64,000 bases of DNA from Hirundichthys speculiger (Eukaryota; Chordata; Actinopteri; Beloniformes; Exocoetidae), in contig JAGFBZ010002253.1 of NCBI GenBank assembly GCA_018398805.1, positions 62,001-126,000 on the forward strand. The letters run 5' to 3'. The translations under genes were made by a program, and so were the position numbers. The notes under the pieces were generated by a model. The model was not told where the DNA came from and did not search any database. It saw only the letters and a program-made list of their open reading frames with translations. How positions within the stretch are numbered: position 1 is the first letter of the stretch; the number at the start of each line of letters is the position of its first letter. Below are positions 10,634-21,688 of this stretch, one piece after another.

Positions 10634-11648
10634 TAGGGTTGGGAATCGGTTCCGTGTGTTTCAATTCCATGGAATAGTTTGGCATTTTATCTAGCGATTC
10701 TCTTATCGATTCCAACCAACACAAATCTCGTGTAATTTACGCAAGTTACGCACAGTCATCTTACGTGATTAAGTTAAGTCGGTTTAGCACGCGCATTGCA
10801 GTTGTAAACAACAATGGCGCCCAGCAGGTTCAAACGCTCCAAAGTTTGGCTTCACTTCACAAAAAAAGATGGCAACAAGGCAACTAGCAGTCATTGCAAA
10901 GTGGAGATAACAGTGTCAGGAGGGAACACGACTAACATGCAGAAACATTTACGCACACAACATGCGATAATGTTAAACGAGTGTTGTGTTTTTAACACGC
11001 TTCGAACTGATGGATCTCAACCCAGCAGCAGCGGCAGTAGCCAAGCTAAGATCACCTCTGCGGTTACTACAGAAGGCAACTCTGGTAAGTAGCTATCCCA
11101 CTGCCTATGTGCTTATTTGTAAAACATGCTATAACATTAACGCTATGCTATTAAACGAATGCCTTCTGCATTACATTTAGAAGATGACCATGATGAGAGA
11201 GAGAGTCTGGCTGGTTCAGAGGCTGGAAGACATGCTTATTTTTCTGCAAAAAAATTGTTAATTATTCATAAAATTTGCAGATTTGCACTATGCACTGTTC
11301 TGTTGTATTTGATAGTATTTATCTTTCTTTATTATTATTTTTGAGTGCTTAGTGAGCTCATATATCCTATTAAAAAGGAGATTTTTTTTTTTATTTCTAT
11401 TAGGAAAAATCTGTTGGTAAAAATGTTAACACATTCTTGTGTATTTGCATAGTTACATATTACAACAGTTAACACGTTATCAGGGCTTTGGGCCCCTTTT
11501 GACCTCGCTGTTGAGTTTGTAAGGTCGTGACTTCTAAGTAAAAAAAAAAACTGTTCTCCTTTTTCCCCAAGTTAGAATCGATAAAGAATCGAATCGTTAA
11601 ACAGTATCGATAATGGAATCGGAAAAATCTTATCAATTCCCATCCCTA
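10634..11648 (+). mobile_element. hAT transposon with BED-finger exon, copy 2 (1015 bp)
   Basis: Ends: TAGGGTTGGGAATCGG on the left and, on the minus strand of the right end, TAGGGATGGGAATTG. They match the ends of the 3141-4508 element but in the opposite orientation. The 8-bp flanks ATTACCGT and ATCATTGT agree at 5 of 8 positions, and all three differences are transitions, fitting an old TSD. The interior carries a BED-finger exon with splice donor. After the donor, 11180-11570 parallels 3235-3640 of copy 1 in reverse orientation, including the AGAGAGAGTCTGGCTGG block. The shared layout shows that both copies descend from one internally deleted element. Confidence 0.85.
10814..11084 (+). 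pseudogene. hAT transposase first exon (BED zinc finger), Cys ligand lost
   Basis: The ATG at 10814 follows a CAACA context. The frame runs MAPSRFKRSKVWLHFTKKDG, then a finger SSHCKVEI...HLRTQH, then a Ser/Gln-rich linker, to a GTAAGT donor at 11085. Against copy 1 (GTCSHCKVEI), the first zinc-binding Cys is Ser here, so the finger should not fold normally. The frame is otherwise open through the exon. No catalytic exon follows within the element. In intact hAT transposases the BED finger binds the terminal repeats in the nucleus; here only that part survives. Confidence 0.8.
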
Positions 11649-11656
11649 ATCATTGT

Positions 11657-14457
11657 CTTGCTGAAAGATTCAAGACCTTCCCTGAAAAAAAAATATCTTA
11701 ACAGGATTACATGGTGCTCTAAAACCTCTATACACCTGTCAGCATTAATGTGCCCCCCCCCCATACCATCAGAGATGAAGGCTTCAGCTGAGCACCGATA
11801 ACAAGCTGAATCCTCCATTTTTTTTATTGAGGAGGAGACCATCAACATGTTCAGGTTTTGCGCCCAGTTCTGAGGAATACGTTACACTCACAACTAAAAT
11901 GAAAACTACCAGATGAAGCATTAGAAGTGTGTCGATTCTGAAAGTTCAAAGCCATTAATGTGAATGAAGACTCAAGTTTTTGATCGGTACATCTAATGGG
12001 AGGAGAGTTGCATGTTTCTGCAGACATGCACAATCAATGATGGTCTCAATTTTTATTTTCAGATATAGTTGGGTAAGTTCTTTTCCTCTGGAGATGAATG
12101 TTTCTGAACTTTGTATCTTGGCTCAATCAACTCTCCCGTTTTCCATCTGTCCTCACAAATATGGTGTTTTCTGTTGCTGCTGACACAAATGACACGTATT
12201 TAAATGAATTTCTGATGCAAGACACTTCCAGTTATAAATGTGAGCCGTCAAATCAAAACTGTCTAAACTGAACATCGCTGGTATATAAAATCAATACAGG
12301 CTTTCACACAAGTTATGTCATTTTTCTTTACAGTAATGCAGTTTTTATTTATTTTTTGAATAGAGGTCGAGTTTGTTGCAAAGTCTGCGAAATCTCTCTG
12401 TTTGAACATTTTATATATTTTCTATATTCTGCTATGAATAAAATGATTTTTCTAAATGATTGCATTCTGTTTTTATCCGTATTTTTACGGAGCCTCCCAG
12501 CTTTTACGGGACTGTGGTTGCATGTCTAAATAATGATAAAAAAATCTGAATTGAATTAAAAACCCCGGAGCTTCCGAGCGGTTTGGCCCACATCCACGCT
12601 GAATTGCAGTAATATTTTAGTCACAGCTGTTCCCGCCTGAAGGCTGAGGATCTCCAACAAGCTCTGCTGAATCTCATGAGTAGCAGTGGCTACCAGCGGC
12701 TCTATTTGTACTCTAACCCTCTAACGATGCGCACGGGGGATGATGCGAGTGTCTTCCACTGCTTTTATTTTAGGTAGCACCACTTTACATCATCGTGAGG
12801 ATGATTGCTAAAAATGAACAGAACTGAGCAAAATTCAAATTACTGCTTTTTGCAATTCCCAAGATATGTGCCTCTCATGCAGCAAGAAAAAAAACACACA
12901 CAAAATCATCTGTGGGTGTGTTCTGAGAGAGCCTGTGATACTGTGATACGAAGCAAAGAGCGTCTTCGGTTTCTGAGGAGGTGTAGAGACCATTGTGAAT
13001 GTCTTTATTTGTTCTTTAATTCCATGAGAACGAGCAGCAGAGGCCTCCGCTGCTGCCGTTTAAAGAAAAAAAAAGGAGCAAAAATTAAGAACTTGAAAGG
13101 TTTTGATGACATCAAATAAAATGATGTTTTACAGAGCGAGCGCATGAAAGAGGAAACTTCTTCTTATCTTATCATCTGTCAGAACTGTGGGAAAAAAAAA
13201 GGACAAACCTTACTTCAGACGATCCCGGCAAAACAAGTTTTAATCACATCACAGACATTACAAGTTCAAATCTGAAGTTGCGTAAAATGTCTTTGAAAGA
13301 GGACAACCACGAGTCGAAATTAGTCGGCTTGGTTTGGACATGTTATGTAAAAATAATCTCATTAGGAGTTCCCTGAACTGAATTAGCGGCGGTAGCGTTA
13401 GCGCGAACCAATCAGCTAATCAGCCGGTGAATACCTGGAGGTCTTTTTTCTTATTTGCTCAAATCAAGTTTGGGTCCTTCTCCGCGAGGATTGATCGCCA
13501 AAGCAGTTCATCAAAGACAGCGTTCACACATATTTAAGATGGGAGTCGCATTAAAAGCTAAAAAGTGAAGATCCAATATCGTAGATGCGACAGATTTATT
13601 CATGTCGGCTGTCTTTGATGGTGTACGAGTCTGCTGCAAGCAAAGCCATAAAAAGTCATTCATCCCTTTTTATAATTCATGCACACTCTAACAAAATATG
13701 TTTTTATTACTTTTTAACAAACATAAAAGCCAGTGAAAAGGCTTTCCAATTTAATTTTAATATATATCACATGCATATGCAAGTATAACACTAGCGTTTA
13801 TCCATCAAATCATGATTTACTCAAGAACACTTTCGTCACGGTTTAAGTCCTCTTCTTCTTTGGTGTGCAGCGATGGAGAATGTGTCTGAAGTACTTCAAG
13901 GCTGTGTGGGCTACGTTTAGGAACTCTTCAGGGAGAAAATGGTGAATGTAAAAGCAATTAAAGGCAGGGTAAGGGGTTTTTGGATGACGTCTCTTCAGTT
14001 GCTATTTGAGCCAAAACATGACACTCCATGCAGCTTTTGACATGTTTGCTGGAAGAATGGCACAAAAATCACACATGAAACACCTTTTCTGTGATATCTT
14101 CAATGCCCAATGCATTTTAAGTGTTGTGGGAAAGAAAAACAACATCACAAAGTCGTAAAAGCTTTATTATACTATATTTTTTCGGAATGTGTGGCAAAAA
14201 CGCAGGAATGGATTTTTAACAAATTAACAAATAAATTGAAAGTGAAGGGACAAAATATAAAATATATTGAGTTTATATTGTCTGTCTGCATATCACTATT
14301 CATTTATTTGCTTTTCCCATTGCATCTAAATAAAGGAGACAGCTCTCATTAGGGCTTTGTTCTTTTTTTTTTTTTTTTTTAACTGCCTGCATATATATTA
14401 ATAGTTAGTGACAAAATCTGGCAAAACCTTTAACTGTGTATAATAAATAACTTAACT
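11657..14457. other. Unique sequence, no gene recognised
   Basis: No coding family resemblance. The segments 12580-12790 and 13240-13570 are repeat-free and of moderate GC (for example an AATCAGCTAATCAG stretch near 13410). They could be conserved non-coding elements; cross-species alignment would decide. The rest is AT-rich. Confidence 0.4.
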
Positions 14458-14481
14458 TATATATATATATATATATATATA
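14458..14481. repeat. (TA)n microsatellite within a short inverted repeat
   Basis: TA dinucleotides flanked by AACTTA on the left and TAAGTT on the right, so the whole block is palindromic. No transposon ends or TSD were recognised here. Confidence 0.8.
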
Positions 14482-14546
14482 AGTTATCTTCTGCATAAGT
14501 GTAAGTGATGGTGTGTTCTTTACCAGCCCTCTTTGATGGTCTAATC

Positions 14547-14894
14547 CAGTGATTCCCAAAGTGTGGGCCGCGGCCCCCTGGTGGGCTGTCTCAGTACTGC
14601 AGGTGGGCCGTGAGAGGTCATTAAAATTAAACAAGTATGTTTTAAATCCTTGATTTTTTTATATGTTTTTAATTACTGTAAAATAATTCTGACACAATTA
14701 GAAAAAAAACATTAAGAAGTAATAAAACAAACCAGTTAAGTGTTATTCTACTATCATCTTAAATTAATATGACAGGTATCACCTTATTTGTTGACCCCTT
14801 ACATTCACAGTTGGGATTAAAGGTTTGGGTGGGCCGCAGAGATTTTTCACATTTTAAAATTGGGCCTTGGTTTTCTGAAGTTTGGGAATGGCTG
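14547..14894 (+). mobile_element. hAT-type MITE, copy 1 (about 348 bp)
   Basis: The left end CAGTGATTCCCAAAGTGTGG and the right end, on the minus strand CAGCCATTCCCAAACTTC, form an imperfect terminal inverted repeat typical of small hAT elements. Sequence agrees over its length with the inverted copy at 39075-39457, for example GTGAGAGGTCATTAAAATTA. The flanking 8-mers do not match, so the TSD has decayed or one edge is off by some bases. It has no coding content. Confidence 0.72.
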
Positions 14895-15244
14895 GAACAG
14901 GATTTTATTAACTCCCTAAACCCTGATTTTGTCAGAGAGGACTAAAATCACCAACAGTGGAGGACAAAAAGGACAGAACAGACAAAGAAAAGAGACAGAC
15001 AGTGCATGTGGTGTTTGTGTGGTGCACTGGAGTGTATATAGATGAATATGTGGAGGTTTGTGTTGTGATGTCGTTTGTTAAAGTTAAAGTTAAAGCAGTC
15101 CAGCAGTAAAGCAGTGACGCTCAGCTCCAATGCGTCAACCACTGACTACAATCAGAACAACACACTGGATCCCACGACAGGGTTGGAGGTGCTGGCTGGT
15201 GCCTTTCCTGAATCTTGGGCTGGTCCATTTGTCTTTTGCACCTG

Positions 15245-15246
<2 letters not shown>

Positions 15247-15273
<27 letters not shown>
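15247..15273. repeat. (GT)n microsatellite
   Basis: About 13 GT units, uninterrupted. Confidence 0.95.
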
Positions 15274-15275
<2 letters not shown>

Positions 15276-15903
15276 GGAGCAAGCTGGTCTGGATGGTTCC
15301 TGTTGGGCCTGGAGGGAAGTCCAGTCCCCTGTTGGAGGTCTGCTGGATGACACTGGTCCAACACATCAGCGCCAACTGCAATCCAGGCTTTATTCCATTT
15401 TCTTTTAAGGGGAGATGGTAGTATTGAGTATTTTCATGGCCAAGTGTATGCATATATGTAAATAAATGGAGTGGTAAAATGCATTTCTTTTTATTTTAAT
15501 AATGTTCCATGCTCCATGTTTCTATAAATTAGTTGGTAATTAGATGTAGGTGTAGAGCGGTGACTATCACATAAAAACATCTTTACATACCTATCTAACA
15601 GGGGTGCTAAAAAGCTCTAAATTGAAAAAAAACAATTTTTTACTTCTTTAAGTCTCATTTGTTTTTGAGAGAGCGACTGCTGGGTCATCTTACTGCTGAC
15701 ATGAGATATGAGGCAAACTGATGCAGGAATATTTCAAAGAATGGTCTTACTTTGGCTGGTACATTCATTATGTGATTAATATCAGTCTTCATTGCAGTGC
15801 ATTCATGTGTTTAACTTCATCTTAATCAGTTCTTAACACACATTGTTAAAATATGTGACTGAGGCACCAACTACAAGTAAATTATGTTCCAAACAGAGTA
15901 TGT

Positions 15904-15906
<3 letters not shown>

Positions 15907-15936
<30 letters not shown>
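15907..15936. repeat. Poly(T) run of 30
   Basis: An uninterrupted T run. It could be the reverse of a retroposed poly(A) tail, but no retroposed body or TSD is recognised beside it. Confidence 0.9.
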
Positions 15937-15937
<1 letters not shown>

Positions 15938-16434
15938 TAAGGCCTGCAGACTGGCTCCATCAAGTGACCAAAACAAACTGCTGTATCGAAGGGCTTAACT
16001 GTGCAATTTTCTTCCACTGAGGTCATGAGGCTTTCAGAAAAGCAACAGCTTTGACTTTTTGAATGCACTCAGGGTGGGTGTTTATGTATAACAAGCTTCT
16101 TGGCCAAAATGTCTTGACTCCTGTGCTTGTTACCATGGAGACACTAGTATGATAGCAGCAAAATTCAACCTAATACTCTGCGAGATGACCAATTATAACC
16201 AGTTATGATGGAAAAGGAAAAAAATCTGCATGATGATAAACACTTTCTTGGACAAGGCTTTGGTTCACTGACCCACCAGGGGGTCCTGACACAATGGTAG
16301 GCTATCTGACAAAAAATAAATAATAATCTTGGAAAGTAAAGTGCCTGCATTAAGTTTCTAAATGTAGAAACAGAACATAGCCACATGCCTTCACAAAAAC
16401 ATTTGCCAAAAACTAAAGATGGTGGCACCTCATT

Positions 16435-16815
16435 TCTGCATTAATCTTCAAATGTACACTAGGAGCTCACTCCAAAAGTAAATCAGTCTCCACTGATATA
16501 ATGTATGAAGATATAAAGTCAAAAATATATGCATAATTAGGGGTGTCATTTTTTGATTGACAGCTAGCATAGCCGGTGGCTCACTGTCATTACTTCAGTT
16601 TCTTAGTTGCTGAGCATAGCAGTCGCAGCCTGAAGTAGCCATCTTCATTCCTGTTTGAAGGCTTCTAGTCAGGGCTAACTGGAGGAGACCAGCTGGACTA
16701 CATCTAAGCTCATCAGCTTCTGGGAGCAGCTGGGTGACTCACTTAGGTGACTTTCACCTCGGATCATTTCAGGACCCTTCCACGTTGAGAAAAAGGGCCA
16801 CTCGCCAATGACTTC
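16435..16815 (+). repeat. Dispersed repeat family X, copy a
   Basis: Shares blocks with other places in the window: 'TTTTTGATTGACAGCTAGC', and a module of the form 'GGTGACTTTCACCTCGGATC' (16752-16771) that recurs as 'AAGTGACTTTCGCCTCCAAT' at 56715-56734 and more loosely at 24520-24540. The modules occur in the same order in different copies, so this is a multi-kilobase interspersed family of unknown class, not a gene. Confidence 0.45.
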
Positions 16816-18529
16816 CTAACAAAGTGCCAAAGCATTTGACATTAGGATGTTTTATCGATTGGATTAGCATCATAGGCTAGCAAAACAAAAATGGCTAACT
16901 TGTGGTGACTGAATCAAGATAGGTGCGTTCTTGCTGGCAGGCCTTCTCTGTCCACATTTTTGCTGCATCATCCTGTGCAGTACGAGGAAAAAGACGCTTC
17001 AGAAATACTCCTTAGAAAACCTGTTGTTGAGATGACCGGAGTTTCTTCCTGTTCTTATTCAGGCTACGTTTACCACTCGCTTCTCTGCACTCATGTGATC
17101 CATCTGCTGCTACAGGATCTGGTAGCACCCCCCCTCCCAAGCTACTGAACTGCTCCAAAACAAGAATGAACTCAAACTACAATTAAACTAAACAAAACAT
17201 GACAACAAACAAAAAGTAACAACAGCAAATGGCATGGCCCTCCACTGGAAGTAGGGAGTGAGAGGAAGGGCCGTTGAATTGGTGACCTCCCCCTTTTAAA
17301 AGGTCCCACGGGCCAATCACCTGTCCGCCACCTGGAACAACGAAAAGAAAAAAAAAAAGGAGACAGAACAGACTGTGCCACCTTGAGCCCAGGAGGGCAC
17401 CTAGCAGCAGTCCTACAAGCACAACTGAATTTAAATTTATAAAAAAAATGACCAAGGTCATAACACTTGCTGGCTTCTGAAAAATTAACTTATTTCAGTT
17501 GTTTGGCAATGTAGTGATATTGTACAAGCAATAGGTTATTCTCCCATAGTGACAATGAGATTTTGTTGCCAGTGTTAGCAGTGTTAACGTCATCGAGCTA
17601 AGTCATAAATAAAGAGCTGTACTTCCAAGTGTGTTACCTGCAGGGGGCAGGTTCCATACTCCATATGGATCCACATTAAACACACTGGGATTCATGTACT
17701 TGCTGATATTTTTTTTTTCAATTTATTGTAATTTTTTGCTTCATTATTTTCAGAGTTTGGTTATGGATAGGGTTTGGTAGGGGTAACTACTCTTAAAAGA
17801 GTGGTATCATAAAGCACCATATCATTACGCCAAGTCAAGTCACCTGTGCACTAAGTGTCTCGGGTGCCACTGTATGGAGAGAAAAAAAATGACTTCCTAC
17901 TCCGTACTTCTACCTGAAATCGTTTTTTTTTTTTTAATGTGTCATTTTGTATGTATGTCAATGACACACAAAATGTGGTGTAAATAGTCAGCTATTCACT
18001 CTCAGTACCATGAAATCATGTTTAGGATTAGCACAGTATTAAAAAAAAAACCTTTTTCAGAGACATCACACACATGTTAGCAAAACAAATTCATCTGCTC
18101 GTCAAGGTAATCCTCAGCTTTCTGGGTAATGAGGGTGGCAAGTCCCTGTAAGTGATGTCAAATAGCCCAACTGACAAACGCGACTTCTGTGATGAAGTCA
18201 GGCTGCATTAATATGCAACTCCAAGAGCACTTTATGACTTGTACTCTAAACGAGGTCAGAAATAGCAGGCGTACGACTCTAAAAATACTACTAGAGTTTG
18301 ACTAGTCCTAGAACATCAGTTGCTGGCAGAGTGGTGCTAATGGAAGATTAGCTTTTAGTCAGTAATATTGCATTTTATCTTATAGGCAATAAGTCTGATT
18401 TGTGAGAGATAAGAGGGAATATGAGTTTGTCCAAAAAAAAAAAAAAGCTGCAGTCATTGAATTTATTTTCTTCAGAGGACATCAATTTTACAGTTGAAAC
18501 TTGTCCTTAACATAAACATGAACTATAAC
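16816..18529. other. No gene recognised
   Basis: Mixed sequence with A and T homopolymers (17348-17357, 17702-17718, 17924-17935). I see no exon or element ends that I can support. Confidence 0.45.
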
Positions 18530-18533
18530 TTAA

Positions 18534-19185
18534 CCCTTTAAGTGCCAAAGTCGCAATATAGTAGCATTGCTGAATAAAACAGGCTGTATCTATAAATGTG
18601 ACGCCGAATCTTGTTATTACTTTTCACCAGGAGATGGCGGACATGTGTGCCTGTAATCTGAGAACCATTTTTGGCGGTGGCGCTATTCAAAGTTTAAGCG
18701 TAAAATGAGTTTGAAAAACACCCTCCGGCACAGAAACACGCAGCGCAGCAGTGGTAGTGAAGATATTTCTCGTTTCTCGTTTATGACTTTATCTCAAACC
18801 ACTTTAAAGTTATAGCCTTTTGATGTGACCTTTTGATGTCATAATATGCTAACTATATGAATAATTTCACTCCAATCACAGACTTTGAGTCATACTAAAC
18901 AATTTTCTCATTGACAGTATAGCTTCATCTAAACTGCTTTCAAGCTATAGCCTTTTGAAATCTTGATATAAAAAATAAACATTTTCCATTATGGCCACCA
19001 CCTTGTGATGCCATAATATGCTAACTATATGAATAATTTCACTCCAATCACAGACTTTGAGTCATACTGAACAATTTTCTCATTGACAGTATACCTTCAT
19101 CTCCAACTGTTTTCAAGTTATAACCTTTTGAAATCTTGATATCAAAATTGTATATTTTCTTGAAAAATCTCCGGCGCCTAAAGGG
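18534..19185. mobile_element. piggyBac-type MITE flanked by TTAA, 652 bp
   Basis: TTAA at 18530-18533 and 19186-19189 is the obligatory piggyBac target duplication. The left end CCCTTTAAGTGCC and the right end, on the minus strand CCCTTTAGGCGCC, are inverted repeats with two mismatches in 13. Internally there is a tandem duplication of about 172 bp. No transposase coding sequence is visible, so it is non-autonomous. The TTAA plus CCC(T)TT terminus is what separates piggyBac from the hAT elements nearby. Confidence 0.8.
18836..19163. repeat. 172-bp tandem duplication inside the piggyBac MITE
   Basis: 'ATAATATGCTAACTATATGA' begins at 18841 and again at 19013, a period of 172 bp. The copies differ only at scattered positions over about 130 bp. 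The second unit stops at the right terminal repeat. The duplication probably spread with the element or occurred after insertion; other copies would tell. Confidence 0.88.
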
Positions 19186-19189
19186 TTAA

Positions 19190-20699
19190 TACGTGTGGTT
19201 AATATGGCAAGCATTTCAGTGTGTCCTGACTTATCTCATGAGTTGTAATGATAAATGTGAGTCTCGGATGTTAATGTAGGTTCACAAAGACAAAAAAAAA
19301 ATGTTCAAGGTGTTGTATTTCTATGCAAAATAAACAAAGTCTGTTTAAGTCGGGTAAACTCGAAAGTATGAGGCTTTTTTTTGGGACTTTGACTGACTGT
19401 CCCATGAGGCGGCGATTGCTTTGAATGGATTGGAGCTTTGCATTCATGACTAGTAACGAGATTTGAGATTCGACCAATCAGAAGACAGTCAACAAATTCA
19501 TGTAAGTGAAGATCATCAGGATGGAGCGTTACTTCTGATACTTTTCTTCCTTGTTCCAAAGTTATTTTTGCTATCACTTCACACTTAACATTTGACTACA
19601 CATCCAAGTTGTTCTATAAGTAGCTGCTGCCACTGAAGGTAACTAAACAGGGATGTCTCCTTGCAGGCTGAGGAGGAAGTTGGATGTTAGTCAGCAGAGG
19701 AGGTCCTATTTGTTAAAGAAGTAAGCTGATTTAGTGTATCTCCTAATTAGAGTCCCTGCAGGTGTGAAGCCTCTGGCAGTGCTTCAAGGTTACTCAGTTT
19801 ATCCTAAAATACCTGCCTGGAAAAAAAGTAAGAGTGTAAAGAACTCTGACAATACTCAGATGAAGCTCTAGATAAATCAACAATACTGGCAGCAGATTTA
19901 ATGCACATTTTGCAAAATAAAACTAATATGGTGATGAGGGGAGCCTGGTAGCCGAGAAAGCAAACTCAAAGTTGTTTGAATCCTTGACTGGCTGGAAGAT
20001 GTAGACTTGGGGAAATGAATGAGACGTGCTCATCTCACCCTGCAAAAAACATCTGTGAGAGTGCTGGGGTGCTTGAAAGATTTTGTGAAATGAACATGAA
20101 AAAATTATGTTCTCGCTTGTTTCGTGCTCAACAAAGATAACAGAAGCATTTATCTGGCATGAAATTTTTATTTGGGATGTGGCGATATCCCAGTGAAAAG
20201 CAAAAATGAGCCTGGCAAATGCAAAATTTTAACTGTCGGATTTAAAGACTGTTTCTTAAGTCATTTCAAAAATGGGCCTGGCATTTAAGAGTGAATGTTA
20301 CTGCAGCAATGCAGCTGAAAACTAAATAGCATTAACCGTCATAACTGGCACTTTCAGATGAGTACTGGTAACAATGTAATACCAAGATAAAATAAATTTA
20401 TTAAGTCTCATGTCAAAATTGATGCAAATAATTTCAACAATTAGGTTAATAAGCATTTATCACATGTAGATCAGTTAAAGGCCCAGTCTTTAGCTCTTTG
20501 GAGGTCATATTAGCATATATTTTTGAAGAACTGTATTTAAAAAAAAAGGGCTGCATATGTGGTTCCAAATGTAAAAACTTGATTACAGTTTTCAAACTGA
20601 TATATTTTCAATATTTAGCTAATTTTCTTTACAATTAGCTCATTTAACACACATTTGAGACATAAATTATTTTAAAATTTGGTTATATGTGAACGAAAA
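19190..20699. other. No gene recognised
   Basis: AT-rich sequence grading into the minisatellite. The last 150 bases become enriched in AAAT-type words. No coding signal. Confidence 0.45.
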
Positions 20700-21608
20700 T
20701 GAAATGTTAAATATAAATTTTAAATGTTAAATCTAAATATTCAATCTAAATCTAAATGTTAAATCTAAATCTAAATCTAAATGTTAAATGTTAAATGTTA
20801 AATCTAAATGTTAAATCTAAATCTAAGTGTCAAATGTTAAATCTAAATATTAAATCTAAATCTAAATGTTTAATTTAATTCTAAATGTCAAATGTTAAAT
20901 CTAAATGCTAAATGTAAATCTAAAAGTTAAATGTTAAATCTAAATGTTAAATCTAAATCTAAATGTCAAATGTTAAATCTAAATGTCGAATGTTAAATCT
21001 AAATCTAAATATTAAATCTAAATCTAAATGTTATATGTAAATCTAAATATTAAATCTAAATCTAAATATTAAATCTAAATCTAAATGTTTAATCTAGATC
21101 TAAATGTCAAATGTTAAATCTAAATCTAAAAGTTAAATGTTGAATCTAAATGTTAAATCTAAATCTAAATGTCAAATGTTAAATCTAAATGTCGAATGTT
21201 AAATCTAAATCTAAATATTAAATCTAAATCTAAATGTTAAATCTATATCTAAATGTTAAATGTTAAATCTAAATATTAAATCTAAATCTAAATGTTAAAT
21301 CTAAATTTAAATGTTAAATGTTAAATCTAAATATCAAATCTAAATCTAAATGTTAAATCTAAATCTAAATGTTAAATGCTAAATCTAAATATTAAATGTA
21401 AATCTAAATGTTAAATCTAAATCCAAATGTTAAATGTTAAATCTAAATATCAAATCTAAATCTAAATGCTAAATCTAAATCTAAATGTTAAATGTTAAAT
21501 CTAAATATTAAATCTAAATCTAAATGTTAAATCTAAATCCAAATGTTAAATGTTAAATCTAAATATCAAATCTAAATCTAAATGTTAAATCTAAATCTAA
21601 ATCTAAAT
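20700..21608. repeat. Minisatellite of TCTAAA/TGTTAAA units with 58/116-bp higher-order period
   Basis: About 0.9 kb made of 6- and 7-base words: TCTAAA, TGTTAAA, TATTAAA, TGTCAAA. In the right half the word order repeats every 58 bp: the GTTAAATCTAAATAT motif (GCT in one unit) starts at 21262, 21320, 21378, 21436, 21494 and 21552. Successive units alternate ATATTAAA and ATATCAAA, so the true unit is a 116-bp dimer. The left half is less regular (GTCGAATG recurs 207 bp apart, near 20984 and 21191). The array ends about 80 bp before the coiled-coil start codon. Confidence 0.95.
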
Positions 21609-21688
21609 GTGTCGCCGAGTGTAAAAGCGAAATATTTACCGATCAGGATCAATGGGAAGAGGGCTTGAGGGAGAGTCGGGACTCAGAC

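Larger units (their letters stand above)
14903..16434. other. No gene recognised; microsatellite and poly(T)
   Basis: A short GTTAAA-repeat block lies near 15077-15093. A (GT)n run is at 15247-15273 and a 30-base T run at 15907-15936. The overlapping frames on both strands around the GT run are artefacts. Confidence 0.45.

Noticed and set aside
14547..14894. 8-bp TSD for the first CAGTGATTCCC MITE
   Set aside because: Flanks GTCTAATC and GAACAGGA do not match; the element is called from its ends and its sister copy only.
15075..15453. Overlapping frames on both strands around the GT run
   Set aside because: All cross the microsatellite in several phases, giving Val-Cys or Thr-His runs; they are artefacts.
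20700..21608. CRISPR-like array
   Set aside because: There are no spacers. It is a continuous 6/7-base word array with a 58/116-bp period, in a fish genome.
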